64,000 bases of DNA from Mesorhizobium sp. Root157 (GCF_001427385.1 NZ_LMGJ01000012.1:355462-419461); one strand, 5' to 3'. Positions 10,132 to 19,831 are shown, counted from the stretch's first letter. The notes: generated by a model not told the origin, from the letters alone. Translations and numbers: made by a program.

Positions 10132-11238
10132 TCAATGCCTTTGTTTTCGCGTTGCACCCGGAATGGCTAACTCGATGGCCTTTTTCATGACGGTCGGTAG
10201 GGCCTCGCCCGAAATTTCGGCTGTCCGCGACCAGAAGCAGCCGGCAGGCGTGCTGCCATCGGTCTCGGCCCGATAGACGTCGAGTTCCAACGTGAAATGG
10301 GTAAAGACGTGCGATATGCTGCCTGCGCGTCGCCACTTGGCGGCAAATGGCGCAGCCTCTACAGAAACGTCGCCGTCGATGCGCGCCGTCCATCCGGTCG
10401 TCGGCACTTCGCTCATGCCGCCAAGCAGGCCCTTCTCCGGCCGCTTTCGCAAAAGGATCGCGCCGTCCTTTCTGACCGCAACGAAGGCCGCACCCCGCCG
10501 CGAGGGCTTCTCCGGCTTGGCCAAGCGAACCGGATAAAGCTGCGGGTCGCCGGCCAGGATCGCGCTGCAATCCTCGCGTAGCGGGCACAGCATGCATTTC
10601 GGCTTACGCGGCGTGCAGATCGTAGCGCCAAGGTCCATCATCGCCTGGGCAAAGTCGCCGGAACGCTCAGGCGGAACCATGCCTTCGACATGCGTCCGGA
10701 TTTCGCCCTTGGCCTGAGGCAACGGAGTGGAGATGGAAAAGAGCCGGGTGACGACACGCTCGACATTGCCGTCGACGACGGCCGCCGGCCGATCGAAGGC
10801 AATGGCGGCGATGGCCGCTGCCGTATAGGGGCCGATGCCGGGCAGGGCACGCAGCCCTTCCTCATTGTCGGGGAATTCGCCTCCGTGGCCGGCAATGAAG
10901 TTGGCGCAGGCCTTGAGGTTGCGGGCACGCGAATAATAGCCGAGTCCTGCCCAAGCCTTCATCACATCGTCAGTATCCGCCGCCGCTAGTGCGTCAATCG
11001 TCGGCCATTTGGCGGTGAAAGCGGTGAAATAGGATTTCACGGCCTCGACGGTTGTCTGCTGCAGCATGATTTCCGAAAGCCATACACGGTAGGGGTCGGG
11101 CCGCACGCCGCGGGACAGATCGCCTGGCGCCACACGCCACGGCAGTTCGCGGTGATGCGCGTCGTACCAGGCAAGCAGGCGGGCTGGAACGTCATCATTC
11201 GCCAAGGCGGGCTTGCGGCTTGTGTTGTGCGGTGCCAT
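10132..11238 (-). CDS. mutY: A/G-specific adenine glycosylase
   Basis: A 368-residue base-excision repair enzyme that removes adenine mispaired with 8-oxoguanine. Visible features are the catalytic Glu in LSEIMLQQTTV, the helix-hairpin-helix LPGIGPYTAAAIAAIAF, the catalytic Asp in AVVDGNVERV, and the [4Fe-4S] cysteine ligands in the canonical C-x6-C-x2-C-x5-C spacing (CTPRKPKCMLCPLREDC). The C-terminal third is the Nudix-like 8-oxoG recognition domain. The frame stays open upstream to 11535, but the family N-terminus (LLAWYDAHHRELPWR) fits ATG 11238. It is divergent from the DUF721 gene and followed by the YihX-like gene. Confidence 0.96.
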   Translation of the reverse strand: MAPHNTSRKPALANDDVPARLLAWYDAHHRELPWRVAPGDLSRGVRPDPYRVWLSEIMLQQTTVEAVKSYFTAFTAKWPTIDALAAADTDDVMKAWAGLGYYSRARNLKACANFIAGHGGEFPDNEEGLRALPGIGPYTAAAIAAIAFDRPAAVVDGNVERVVTRLFSISTPLPQAKGEIRTHVEGMVPPERSGDFAQAMMDLGATICTPRKPKCMLCPLREDCSAILAGDPQLYPVRLAKPEKPSRRGAAFVAVRKDGAILLRKRPEKGLLGGMSEVPTTGWTARIDGDVSVEAAPFAAKWRRAGSISHVFTHFTLELDVYRAETDGSTPAGCFWSRTAEISGEALPTVMKKAIELAIPGATRKQRH

Positions 11239-11296
11239 TGATCGGACGTTGGCTTCTGTGCTGAACGTTTTTGAAGATCGTCGCTGGAGAACGGAC

Positions 11297-11794
11297 ATGG
11301 CAGGGAAAAGGCCCTGGGGCAATCCCGTTCCGGTCAGCGACCTGGCAACGGAAATCCTCGACCCGATGCTGCGCAAGCGCGCCGGAATTTCCATTGGTCT
11401 GGTCCAATCCTGGGAAGAGATCGTGGGGGTGAAGCTGGCCGCCAGTTCGCGTCCGGAAAAGATCCAGTGGCCGCGCCGCATGCATGAGGACGATCCGTTC
11501 GAGCCGGCAACGCTGGTTGTCGCGTGCGAGGGCATGGCCGCACTTCATCTGCAGCATCAGACCGGAGAAATCATCGGCAAGGTCAACGCGTTTCTCGGCT
11601 TCATGGCCATTGGCCGCGTCAAGATAGTTCAAAAACCGCTGACTTCCGCCAGGCACCGCGAGATTCCAGTGTTGCGGCCACTGTCGGAGCCTGAGAAAAC
11701 CCGGTTGGCGAGCACCGTCAAGCACATTGAAAATGACGAGCTTCGTGCTTCCCTGGAACGGCTTGGAGCGACCGTCCTTGGCAAAAAGAAATGA
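11297..11794 (+). CDS. DUF721 protein, DciA-like
   Basis: A 165-residue protein of the DUF721 family. DciA members of this family bind the replicative helicase DnaB and assist its loading in bacteria lacking DnaC/DnaI. The conserved core is the LVQSWEEIVG segment (about residues 36-45), followed by the predicted KH-like fold in which LVVACEGMAALHLQHQ is the family signature. The start at ATG 11297 has GGAGA six bases upstream; an in-frame ATG at 11213 lacks a ribosome site and overlaps mutY on the other strand. The neighbouring DsbA-like lipoprotein and smc genes on the same strand are a common alphaproteobacterial order. The helicase-loader role is inferred from family membership. Confidence 0.88.
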   Translation: MAGKRPWGNPVPVSDLATEILDPMLRKRAGISIGLVQSWEEIVGVKLAASSRPEKIQWPRRMHEDDPFEPATLVVACEGMAALHLQHQTGEIIGKVNAFLGFMAIGRVKIVQKPLTSARHREIPVLRPLSEPEKTRLASTVKHIENDELRASLERLGATVLGKKK

Positions 11795-11926
11795 ATTCTC
11801 GCAATTTCGTGATCGAAGGAGCGAGCTTTCGCGATTGGATTGGGGATGGCAATGCCTTAATTCGCGCCAACTCTCGCTTTTCCGTGCCTTTGCGTTGCAA
11901 AATCCAACCAAAATCAGGTGATTCGC

Positions 11927-12646
11927 ATGATCCGTGTCTTGTCCCGCAGAACCGTTCTGACCTCGCTGGCCGCAGTGCCCGCCGCCGTGCTGCTTTCGGC
12001 CTGCAGCGATTCCGGTGAGGATGCCAAGGCGGCGGCTCCGACGGACGCGGCCAAGCCTGCCGAGGCGCCGGCGTCGACCGCCGCAGCGCCTGCTTCTGCA
12101 GGCGATGTGAACATGGCCGAACTCTTGAAGCCCGGTGCGTTGCCCGACAAGGCGCTCGGCAAGGAAGACGCCAAGGTCACCATCGTCGAATACGCTTCGA
12201 TGACCTGTCCGCACTGCGCGCATTTTGCCGAAACGACCTACCCGGAGTTGAAGACGAAATATATCGATACCGGCAAGGTCCGCTTCATTTTCCGGGAGTT
12301 CCCGTTCGATCCGCGCGCCGAGGCCGGCTTCATGCTGGCGCGCTGCGCCGGCGACAACTATTTCCCCATGATCGAGGTGCTGTTCAAGCAGCAGCAGACC
12401 TGGGCAGCGGCCGAGAACGTCAAGGACGCGATGTTCCAGCTTTCCAAGCTCGCCGGTTTTACACAGGAGAGCTTCAACGCCTGCTTGACGGACCAAGCCC
12501 TTCTTGACCAAGTGAGAGCTGTCCAGAAGCGGGGCGCAGACGAATTCAAGGTCGACTCGACACCGACCTTCTTTATCAACGGGAAAACCTACAAAGGCGC
12601 GCTGTCGATTGAGGAAATGTCGGCCATCATCGACCCTCTTGTCTAA
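11927..12646 (+). CDS. DsbA-family thioredoxin-fold lipoprotein
   Basis: A 239-residue periplasmic thiol-disulfide oxidoreductase. The N-terminus has arginines, a hydrophobic core and a lipobox LLSAC (about residues 22-26). An Ala/Pro-rich linker (30-62) leads to a thioredoxin-fold domain with the active site CPHC in EYASMTCPHCAHF, the same dipeptide as DsbA, and a cis-proline loop STPTFFING. It probably oxidises or isomerises disulfides in exported proteins. ATG 11927 has AGG eight bases upstream; a GTG at 11918 is in frame but overlaps that ribosome site. It precedes smc by 57 bp, possibly in one transcript. Confidence 0.92.
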   Translation: MIRVLSRRTVLTSLAAVPAAVLLSACSDSGEDAKAAAPTDAAKPAEAPASTAAAPASAGDVNMAELLKPGALPDKALGKEDAKVTIVEYASMTCPHCAHFAETTYPELKTKYIDTGKVRFIFREFPFDPRAEAGFMLARCAGDNYFPMIEVLFKQQQTWAAAENVKDAMFQLSKLAGFTQESFNACLTDQALLDQVRAVQKRGADEFKVDSTPTFFINGKTYKGALSIEEMSAIIDPLV

Positions 12647-12703
12647 GGTTTCGGCTGCGCCGGGGCGGTTCGGCTTCGGCGTTCTTTCCGGCATGAGGCG
12701 CGC

Positions 12704-15700
12704 ATGAAGTTTTCGCGCCTGCGTCTTCTCGGCTTCAAATCCTTCGTCGAACCCGGCGAGTTCGTCATCGAACGCGGCCTGACGGGCATCGTCGGGCCGA
12801 ACGGCTGCGGCAAGTCGAACCTTGTCGAGGCGCTGCGCTGGGTGATGGGCGAAAGCTCTTACAAGAACATGCGTGCGTCCGGCATGGACGACGTGATCTT
12901 TTCGGGCTCGAACATGCGCCCGGCCCGCAATACCGCCGAAGTCACGCTTTTCCTCGACAATGCCGATCGCAAGGCGCCCGCCGCCTTCAACGACGCGGAT
13001 GAATTGCAGGTGTCGCGCCGCATCGAGCGCGAAGCTGGTTCCGTCTATCGCATCAACGGCAAGGAGGCGCGCGCAAAGGACGTGCAGCTTCTGTTTGCCG
13101 ATCAGTCGACTGGCGCGCGCTCGCCATCCATGGTGGGGCAGGGCCGCATCGGTGAACTCATCCAGGCCAAGCCCCAGGCCCGCCGCGCCTTGCTGGAAGA
13201 GGCGGCCGGCATATCCGGCCTGCACACCCGCCGCCACGAGGCGGAACTCAGGCTAAAGGCTACCGAACTCAATCTCGAGCGCCTGGACGATGTGGTCGGC
13301 GAACTGGAAGGCCAGATCGAGAGCCTGAAGCGCCAGGCGCGCCAGGCGTCCCGCTTCAAAAGCCTCTCTGCCGATATCCGCAAGGCGGAAGCTACCTTGC
13401 TGCACCTTCGCTGGACCTTGGCCAAGGCGCAGGAAGGCGAGGCGCGTTCGGCGCTGGCGGTCGCGACCTCTCTGGTTGGCGAACGGGCCGCCACGCAGAT
13501 GAACGCCGCCAAGGACCAAGCCATCGGCGCGCACCGGTTGCCCGAGTTGCGCGATGCGTCGGCGGCGGCCGCCGCTGCCTTCCAAAGGCTTTCAATAGCA
13601 AAATCGCAGATCGAGGAAGAGGCTGGGCGTATCCGCTCGCGTCAATCCGAACTCGACCGCCGGCTGGAGCAACTCGACGCCGATATCGTGCGCGAGGAGC
13701 GCATGGTGGGCGACAATGCCGATGTTCTGGAACGTCTGGCTGTGGAAGAAGCCGGCCTGAACTCCGAAAACGCCAATGCGGCCGAGCGCGAGGCGGTAAC
13801 GCGGTCGGCGTTCGAGCAGGCTGCGGCCACACTTGCCGCCAGCGAAGCCGGGCTTGCCGCATTGACGGCGGAACGCGCAGAGGCTGCCGCGTCGCGCAAT
13901 CAGGTCGAACGAACCTTGCGAGAGACCGGCGAACGCCGCGACCGGTTCGCCCGTCAGCTTGCCGAGATGGACCGAGAACTGTCCGAGATCGGCTCCCGCA
14001 TCGTCGGACTTGCCGATCCTGCCGAGAAAAGCCTGCTGGTCGAGCAGGCGTCCGGCCTTCTGGACGAGACTGAGGCTGCGGTTGAAGCCGCCGAACAGGC
14101 GGTGGCGGAAGCGCGCGAGGCTGAAGGTGAGGCGCGTGGCCCGTTGCAGGATGCCAAGGCGCAACTGGCCGGCATCGAAACCGAGGCGCGCACCTTGGCG
14201 AAGATCCTCAATGCGGCGAGCGGCGACCTTTTTCCGGCGGTGCTTGAGCAGATCAACGTCGAGCGTGGTTTCGAAACGGCGCTGGGCGCCGCTCTCGGCG
14301 AAGACCTCGACGTGCCGTTGGAGCGCAGCGCCCCTGTCCATTGGGGCGAGAACGAGCCGCAAGCCGGCGATCCCCTCCTCCCTGAGGGTGCGCGCAGCCT
14401 CGCAAGCGTTGTGCGCGCACCGCCGCAATTGGCGCGCAGATTGGCGCAGGTCGGTATTGTCGAGGCAATTGACGGTCCCCGCCTGCAGCCCTTGCTTGCG
14501 CCCGGACAGCGCCTTGTCAGTCGGGAAGGCGCCTTGTGGCGCTGGGATGGCCTGACCGCCAGCGCCGACGCCCCCACTGCGGCGGCACTGCGCCTTGCCC
14601 AGAAGAACCGGCTTGCCGAACTGGATGCCGAGGCGATCGACGCCACTCGCGTCGTGCGCGCCACGGAAGAAATATTGGCCAAGGCGGAAGCGGCAGTCCG
14701 CCAAAGCACCGAGGCCGAACGTTCGGCAAGGCAGGCATTGCGCGAAGCCCAGCAGGGTCTGGACAGCGCCAAGGCAGCCTTGGCTCAGGCCGAGAAGGCC
14801 GCGGGCGAACTGTCCAGCCGGCGCGAAGCGCTTGCGGATGCGCGCGCCCGCGTCATGGAGGAACACGAGGAAACCGCCGCCCTGTTTGCCGAGGCCGAAG
14901 CCTTGCTGCGGGAGGCACCCGACCTTGGCGATCTCCAGTCCAGGCTGGAACAGGCGGCATCGCATGTGTCGGGCGACAGGATCGCGCTGGCCGATGCCCG
15001 CGCCGTGCACGAGGGGCTTGGCCGCGAAGCCGAGGCACGCATGCGCCGGCTGCAGGCCATCGAAGGCGAACGCCGAAACTGGCTCGTGCGGGCCGAGAAT
15101 GCCTCTGCCCAGATCGCTGCGCTCGGCGAGCGCAAAGCCGAGGCCATGGAGGAGCGCGAGAAACTGGCCGATGCGCCAGACGAACTCGATGCCCGGCGCC
15201 GCGCCTTGCTGACGCAGCTTTCCGAAGCCGAGGCGCTGCGTATGACGGCAAGCGACCGCTTGCAGGAGGCCGAAAACAAGCAGGCTGGACTCGACAAGGC
15301 AGCGACCGCTGCGATCCAGGGACTGGCCGAAGTACGTGAGGCACGCGCACGCGCCGAGGAGCGCCTGACGGCTGCCGACGAGCGTCGGCAAGAAGTCGAG
15401 GCGCGTATCCAGGAAGCGCTGAACACCCCGCCTCATCTGGTTGTCAGGCATACCGGGCTGGAAGCCGATAGCCCGATGCCGGACATGGGCGATATCGAAC
15501 GGACGCTTGAGCGGCTCAAGGTTGAGCGCGAGCGGCTTGGAGCGGTCAACCTTCGCGCCGAGGAGGAGCAGAAGGAATTGTCGGAACGCCTGGAAGCCAT
15601 CGTCTCCGAACGCGACGACGTGATCGAGGCGATCCGCAAGCTGAGACAGGCCATCCAGAGCTTGAACCGCGAAGGCCGCGAGCGTCTTCTTGCCGCCTTC

Positions 15701-16162
15701 GAGGTGGTCAACGGTCACTTCCAGCGCCTGTTCTCGCATCTTTTCGGTGGCGGAACGGCTGAATTGCAACTGATCGAATCGGACGATCCGCTCGAGGCTG
15801 GCCTCGAAATTCTTGCCCGCCCGCCTGGCAAGAAGCCGCAGACGATGACGCTTCTGTCAGGCGGTGAGCAGGCGTTGACGGCGATGTCGCTGATCTTCGC
15901 GGTGTTCCTGACCAATCCGGCGCCCATCTGCGTGCTCGACGAAGTCGATGCGCCGCTCGACGATCACAATGTCGAGCGCTTCTGCAACCTCATGGACGAG
16001 ATGTCGGCGTCCACCGACACGCGTTTCGTGGTCATCACCCACAACCCCATCACCATGGCGCGCATGGACCGGCTGTTCGGCGTGACCATGGCCGAGCAAG
16101 GCGTCAGCCAACTCGTTTCGGTCGACCTTCAAGCCGCCGAGGCCATGCGCGAGGCAAGCTGA
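12704..16162 (+). CDS. smc: Chromosome segregation ATPase SMC
   Basis: A 1152-residue SMC protein that organises and helps segregate the chromosome together with ScpA/ScpB. The Walker A loop GPNGCGKSN lies at residues 31-39. Two long coiled-coil arms (roughly 170-490 and 650-970, rich in Ala, Glu and Arg) flank a hinge domain around 500-630. The C-terminal head has the ABC signature LLSGGEQALTAMSL (from residue 1050) and Walker B CVLDEVDAPLDD (D1079, E1080). Length is typical. Very long open frames on the opposite strand (11195-13237 and 13592-15769) are shadows of its codon bias. Confidence 0.97.
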   Translation: MKFSRLRLLGFKSFVEPGEFVIERGLTGIVGPNGCGKSNLVEALRWVMGESSYKNMRASGMDDVIFSGSNMRPARNTAEVTLFLDNADRKAPAAFNDADELQVSRRIEREAGSVYRINGKEARAKDVQLLFADQSTGARSPSMVGQGRIGELIQAKPQARRALLEEAAGISGLHTRRHEAELRLKATELNLERLDDVVGELEGQIESLKRQARQASRFKSLSADIRKAEATLLHLRWTLAKAQEGEARSALAVATSLVGERAATQMNAAKDQAIGAHRLPELRDASAAAAAAFQRLSIAKSQIEEEAGRIRSRQSELDRRLEQLDADIVREERMVGDNADVLERLAVEEAGLNSENANAAEREAVTRSAFEQAAATLAASEAGLAALTAERAEAAASRNQVERTLRETGERRDRFARQLAEMDRELSEIGSRIVGLADPAEKSLLVEQASGLLDETEAAVEAAEQAVAEAREAEGEARGPLQDAKAQLAGIETEARTLAKILNAASGDLFPAVLEQINVERGFETALGAALGEDLDVPLERSAPVHWGENEPQAGDPLLPEGARSLASVVRAPPQLARRLAQVGIVEAIDGPRLQPLLAPGQRLVSREGALWRWDGLTASADAPTAAALRLAQKNRLAELDAEAIDATRVVRATEEILAKAEAAVRQSTEAERSARQALREAQQGLDSAKAALAQAEKAAGELSSRREALADARARVMEEHEETAALFAEAEALLREAPDLGDLQSRLEQAASHVSGDRIALADARAVHEGLGREAEARMRRLQAIEGERRNWLVRAENASAQIAALGERKAEAMEEREKLADAPDELDARRRALLTQLSEAEALRMTASDRLQEAENKQAGLDKAATAAIQGLAEVREARARAEERLTAADERRQEVEARIQEALNTPPHLVVRHTGLEADSPMPDMGDIERTLERLKVERERLGAVNLRAEEEQKELSERLEAIVSERDDVIEAIRKLRQAIQSLNREGRERLLAAFEVVNGHFQRLFSHLFGGGTAELQLIESDDPLEAGLEILARPPGKKPQTMTLLSGGEQALTAMSLIFAVFLTNPAPICVLDEVDAPLDDHNVERFCNLMDEMSASTDTRFVVITHNPITMARMDRLFGVTMAEQGVSQLVSVDLQAAEAMREAS

Positions 16163-16409
16163 TTGGTTGGCGTCCTCGCCACTCTGTCGCCGCAAACGTG
16201 ATGAATAGGCCTCCGGAGGAGAGGATTGGCCCCCGGCATATCGGTGAGGGAGATTTTGACCGCGCCTGTCGGCCGTGGCCTTCGATAGAATGTTCAACCT
16301 GAACGAAAAGTTTTAGGTTCATTTCCCGCAAAGAGGGAATCGGTCCTAAAGTGCGTTGTTACGCGCGCGTTGCAGCGACAGAGGTGCAACGAAGGAGTGC
16401 AGGGATCAG

Positions 16410-18395
16410 ATGGTGCTACGTGACGTCGTCAACGGGACCCGGCTTTGGCGGCTCGGCGGCTCCCTGCTCGATGTCTTCTCGGCCTCCACGGCATTCTGGC
16501 TGGCCTATTTTACCGCCTATGGAAACCAACTGTTGTACGCCGTGCCGGAACTGGGGCAGAAGACCCTGGGGTTCTCGGCGATCTTTCTTTTCTTTTTCTG
16601 GCTGTTTTCAATGCACCGGGGCTCGTGGCGCTACGTCTCGATCCCGGATCTCGTTACGGTCATCAAGGTAGCCGCGGCGTCGGTCGCCGCCTACACCATG
16701 GCCGCATTCGTCACGTCGCGCGGGCTGCATTTCCCCCGTTCCGTGCCTATTCTTTCGTTTATCTATCTGGTTATCGGCCTGTCCTCCACTCGGCTTGCAT
16801 ATCGCCTGGCGATGGAGCGGGCCCTGTTTTCGTGGCGTGATCTGGATGTCTCTCCTCCCAGGAAAGTCCGCGATGTCCTGCTCTACGGACTGACCGACAA
16901 CGCTGACAGTTTCATTCGAGCGAACCGGCGGCGCGCCGGAAGCGAATTCAACATCGTCGGTGTTCTGGACGACAAGATCCTCAACCGAGCGCGCATGGTT
17001 CAGGGCGTGAAGGTGCTCGGCGGTTTGTCGGATCTCAAAACCGTCGTCGCCCGCCTTGCAAGAAAACGGATCGCCATTACGGAACTGATCGACACTGAAG
17101 TGGGGCCGGACCGTCAGCACCTTGCCGAACTGGTGGAAGCAAGCGCGCACCTCGGCATCAAAGCTTCGCGCCTTCCCGACTTCAGGGAAACGTCTCTGCT
17201 GACAAGCCAATCCATTCTGCAGCCCAAACCCATTGATTTGGGCGACCTGCTGGGGCGGCCAGAGATAACCGCCGATCTTGAAGGCGTGGCGTGGCTGGTC
17301 AGCGGCAAGGTCGTTCTCGTTACCGGTGCCGGCGGTTCCATCGGGTCGGAACTTTGTCGCCAGATCGCGGAGTATCGGCCTGATCAGTTGATCCTGACCG
17401 ATAATTCCGAGTTCCATCTCTACAAGCTGGACATGGAGATTCGAGAGAACAATCCGAAGCTCAACGTGGCAACCGCGCTTATGAATGTGCGCGACCAAGG
17501 CAGGGTTACCAGTGTCTTTGCGCGCTTCAGACCCAATCTGGTCTTTCATGCCGCGGCGCTGAAACACGTGCCCATCGTCGAGAACGATTCGATCGAAGGC
17601 ATCAAGACCAATCTGATGGGCACGCGTAACCTGGCGGACGCCGCGGTTCGCTCTCGCGTCAAGAATTTTGTCATGATTTCGACCGACAAGGCGGTGAACC
17701 CGACCAATGTCATGGGGGCTACCAAACGCGCGGCCGAAGCCTATTGCCAGGCCCTGGACCTCGCTTCGCCGGCCACAATGTTCACGACCGTGCGGTTTGG
17801 CAATGTCCTGGGATCCAACGGGTCGGTCGTGCCGCGGTTTGAAAGACAGATCAAGGCTGGCGGGCCGGTGACGGTCACCGATCCGGATGTCAGGCGGTTC
17901 TTCATGACTATCCCCGAAGCGGTTTGCCTGGTGCTCAACGCCTCCGCGGCACATGCAGACAGCAAGCGTGGGGACATCATGGTGCTGGATATGGGAAAGC
18001 CGGTGAAGATCCTCGATCTGGCGCAACGAATGATCCAGTTGGCTGGTTTCAAGCCGCATGTCGATATCGGCATCGTCTTTACCGGGTTGAGGCCCGGCGA
18101 GAAGCTCTATGAAGAGCTTTTCGATTCCGACGAGGTGAACCGGAGGGACCCGGATGCGCCCTATTTCTTTGCTTCGCCAAGGGTCGTCGACAAGGACGTG
18201 CTCTACAGGACGATCACAGCGCTGGAGAGCGCTATTGCCAACGAGGATCAGGCGCACGCAATAGAATTGCTCGGTCAAATAGTGCCGGAATATGTGCCTG
18301 CCAGCCACGGGATGTTGCGTGGAAACGGCCACCCCGGCGCGGAAGCCGAAGCTACAACAAAAAAATTCACGACACAGCCAAAGCCTGCCGCATAG
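16410..18395 (+). CDS. Membrane nucleotide-sugar 4,6-dehydratase/epimerase (CapD/WbpM family)
   Basis: A 661-residue membrane-bound SDR enzyme of surface polysaccharide synthesis. Four hydrophobic helices occupy about residues 10-120, followed by a CoA-binding-like Rossmann domain (about 150-270) and a catalytic SDR domain with TGAGGSIG at 305-312. The catalytic Tyr is replaced by Met in MGATK (M435, K439), with the STDKAVNPTN segment before it; this S-M-K form is characteristic of WbpM/FlaA1-type UDP-HexNAc 4,6-dehydratases. The likely product is a 4-keto-6-deoxy UDP-sugar for capsule, O-antigen or exopolysaccharide. ATG 16410 follows AGGGA; the frame is open to 16356. Its neighbour on the opposite strand is a sugar-transferase fusion, so the two may serve the same polymer. 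Confidence 0.93.
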   Translation: MVLRDVVNGTRLWRLGGSLLDVFSASTAFWLAYFTAYGNQLLYAVPELGQKTLGFSAIFLFFFWLFSMHRGSWRYVSIPDLVTVIKVAAASVAAYTMAAFVTSRGLHFPRSVPILSFIYLVIGLSSTRLAYRLAMERALFSWRDLDVSPPRKVRDVLLYGLTDNADSFIRANRRRAGSEFNIVGVLDDKILNRARMVQGVKVLGGLSDLKTVVARLARKRIAITELIDTEVGPDRQHLAELVEASAHLGIKASRLPDFRETSLLTSQSILQPKPIDLGDLLGRPEITADLEGVAWLVSGKVVLVTGAGGSIGSELCRQIAEYRPDQLILTDNSEFHLYKLDMEIRENNPKLNVATALMNVRDQGRVTSVFARFRPNLVFHAAALKHVPIVENDSIEGIKTNLMGTRNLADAAVRSRVKNFVMISTDKAVNPTNVMGATKRAAEAYCQALDLASPATMFTTVRFGNVLGSNGSVVPRFERQIKAGGPVTVTDPDVRRFFMTIPEAVCLVLNASAAHADSKRGDIMVLDMGKPVKILDLAQRMIQLAGFKPHVDIGIVFTGLRPGEKLYEELFDSDEVNRRDPDAPYFFASPRVVDKDVLYRTITALESAIANEDQAHAIELLGQIVPEYVPASHGMLRGNGHPGAEAEATTKKFTTQPKPAA

Positions 18396-18405
18396 AAACA
18401 GGTAT

Positions 18406-18449
18406 TTAGAGCGCGGCCAGCGAATCTGAAAAATCGCGACGCGCTCTAA
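18406..18449. terminator. Stem-loop between convergent polysaccharide genes
   Basis: A perfect 10-bp inverted repeat (TTAGAGCGCG at 18406-18415, CGCGCTCTAA at 18440-18449) with a 24-base loop lies between convergent genes. It could terminate transcription both ways. Its sequence resembles short palindromic intergenic repeats that recur in rhizobial genomes; that resemblance is from memory. Confidence 0.5.
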
Positions 18450-18508
18450 GATGGCGAGACGCAGCGCGCGGTCAGCCCAACAAGGGCGCCGCAAGGCATC
18501 GCTCCTCT

Positions 18509-19714
18509 TCAGTGGTCCTTTTTCACCTTGTCGCCTTGCCCGCGACCGCTGGCTGTTGCCATGATGATCCGAAAATCAAGCAGCAACGATTGAAGTGCCG
18601 CGTAGCGTGCGTCCCAGCGAGCCAAGGTCTCCGGTTCGCGCATGTCGATGCCGTTGACCTGGGCAAGTCCGCTGATTCCCGGCTTGAGTCGCAGCACGCC
18701 GCGCCGCCGCCTGGCCTCGATCAATTGCGTCTGGATTGGCAGGCAAGGCCTCGGGCCGATCAGGCTGATCTCGTTGCGCAGGATGTTCCAGATTTGCGGC
18801 AACTCGTCCAGTTTCGTCTTGCGCAGAAGACGGCCAAGTCTGGTCACAGAATTGGCCGAAACTTGGTCGGTCGCAGCCTGCACTGTGCCGACATGCATCG
18901 TACGGAACTTGTAGCAGGTGAACACAGCGCCGTTTCGCCCGACCCGTTGCTGGGCAAAAATTCCGGGGCCGGGCGACAGGATGCGCACCAATCCCCAAAG
19001 GAGAATGAGGCCCCACCAGAACAGGATGATCACCGCCAGAGCGAAACACACGTCGATGATCCGCCGGACGCCCCGATAAACGAGATTGCCGCTTTGGCCG
19101 TCCGACAGGATGATCTCGTCACCTTCGTCTTCGGCGGCACGATGTAACAGGAAGTCCGCCAGACGCGATACGTGCAGGACCGGTTTGAACGCCGCGAGTA
19201 CCTGGAAAAGCATATGCGCCAGTCGCTTTGGCAGCTTGTTGAGAATGGCCAGCTTGCCGCTCCATTCGTTTCCGTAGACCGCCGGCAGAAACACGGAGAT
19301 TGCTGCAATGCCCTTTACGCCGGCCAACTGCTTCCTGGCTTCCTGCTTGCTCCGCGCATAAGAGCTGCGGTTGTCGGGGTCCAGTGCATGGATCGATGAG
19401 ATGTTTATGAAACGGGAGATGCCTGCCCGCTTGGCGGCGGAGGCAACCTCCAGAAGCTGCCTCACATTGACATCGTGGAATACGCTGGGAGGCACGTTTG
19501 CGTCATTGTTGACCACTGCCAGATGGACAAGCAGATCGAAGCCCGAAGCGTGTTGTTCGAGTTCGTCATATCCACAGGCCCGAGTGCCGGGAAAGCGCTG
19601 CGCTATCCGCTTGGGTTCCCGACCGACAAGAAGGAGTTCCACGCCGGCTTCATCAAGAATGGGGACCACGCTCCTGCCGACGAAACCCGTTGCACCCGTG
19701 ACGGCAATCTTCAT
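18509..19714 (-). CDS. Fusion of NAD-dependent epimerase and initiating sugar transferase
   Basis: A 401-residue protein joining two activities. Residues 1-210 are an extended-SDR epimerase domain with the nucleotide loop TGATGFVG (6-13), a Ser-rich INISS strand and YxxxK (Y119, K123). Residues 218-247 are one membrane helix, and 248-400 form a polyprenyl-phosphate sugar-phosphotransferase of the WcaJ/PglC/RfbP type (bacterial sugar transferase family), with YKFRTM (268-273), KLDELPQIWN (301-310), SLIGPRP and PGISGLAQVNG (345-355). The epimerase half is short (usual length 280-320) and may lack part of its substrate-binding region. The protein would make a UDP-sugar and load it onto undecaprenyl phosphate. 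The genes for these steps are usually separate neighbours. ATG 19714 is preferred over 19729. Confidence 0.9.
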   Translation of the reverse strand: MKIAVTGATGFVGRSVVPILDEAGVELLLVGREPKRIAQRFPGTRACGYDELEQHASGFDLLVHLAVVNNDANVPPSVFHDVNVRQLLEVASAAKRAGISRFINISSIHALDPDNRSSYARSKQEARKQLAGVKGIAAISVFLPAVYGNEWSGKLAILNKLPKRLAHMLFQVLAAFKPVLHVSRLADFLLHRAAEDEGDEIILSDGQSGNLVYRGVRRIIDVCFALAVIILFWWGLILLWGLVRILSPGPGIFAQQRVGRNGAVFTCYKFRTMHVGTVQAATDQVSANSVTRLGRLLRKTKLDELPQIWNILRNEISLIGPRPCLPIQTQLIEARRRRGVLRLKPGISGLAQVNGIDMREPETLARWDARYAALQSLLLDFRIIMATASGRGQGDKVKKDH

Positions 19715-19788
19715 CCGACAGTCCCTCAAGCACGTCTTGCTGAATACACGCCGCCGTTCATCCTGCTAAGCCCGAAGCACAATCCGTA

Positions 19789-19831
19789 CTAAAGCACCGA
19801 ACCGAAAAGTTGACCCCATTTTTCGAATTCC
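19789..19831. repeat. Palindromic intergenic repeat, copy 1
   Basis: About 43 bp beginning CTAAAGCACCGAACCGAAAAG. It aligns with a second copy at 55391-55434 (about 75% by eye), sharing the CTAAAGCAYCGRACCGRAAAG core and a T-rich right arm. The two arms can fold back on each other. This looks like a member of the short intergenic palindromes scattered in rhizobial genomes. It sits directly before the truncated sulfate-permease fragment. Confidence 0.6.

Noticed and set aside
11195..13237. A 680-codon open frame on the minus strand
   Set aside because: It runs antisense across mutY's start region, the DUF721 gene, the DsbA-like gene and the start of smc, has no recognisable domain, and is the usual third-position mirror of GC-rich coding strands.
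13592..15769. A 725-codon open frame antisense to smc
   Set aside because: smc is unmistakable on the plus strand; the antisense translation is low in structure and rich in Arg, Leu and Gly, as shadows are.
16163..16409. Inverted repeat AACCT/AGGTT near 16300 as an operator or attachment site
   Set aside because: Five-base arms with a long loop and no related copy in the window; too weak to claim.
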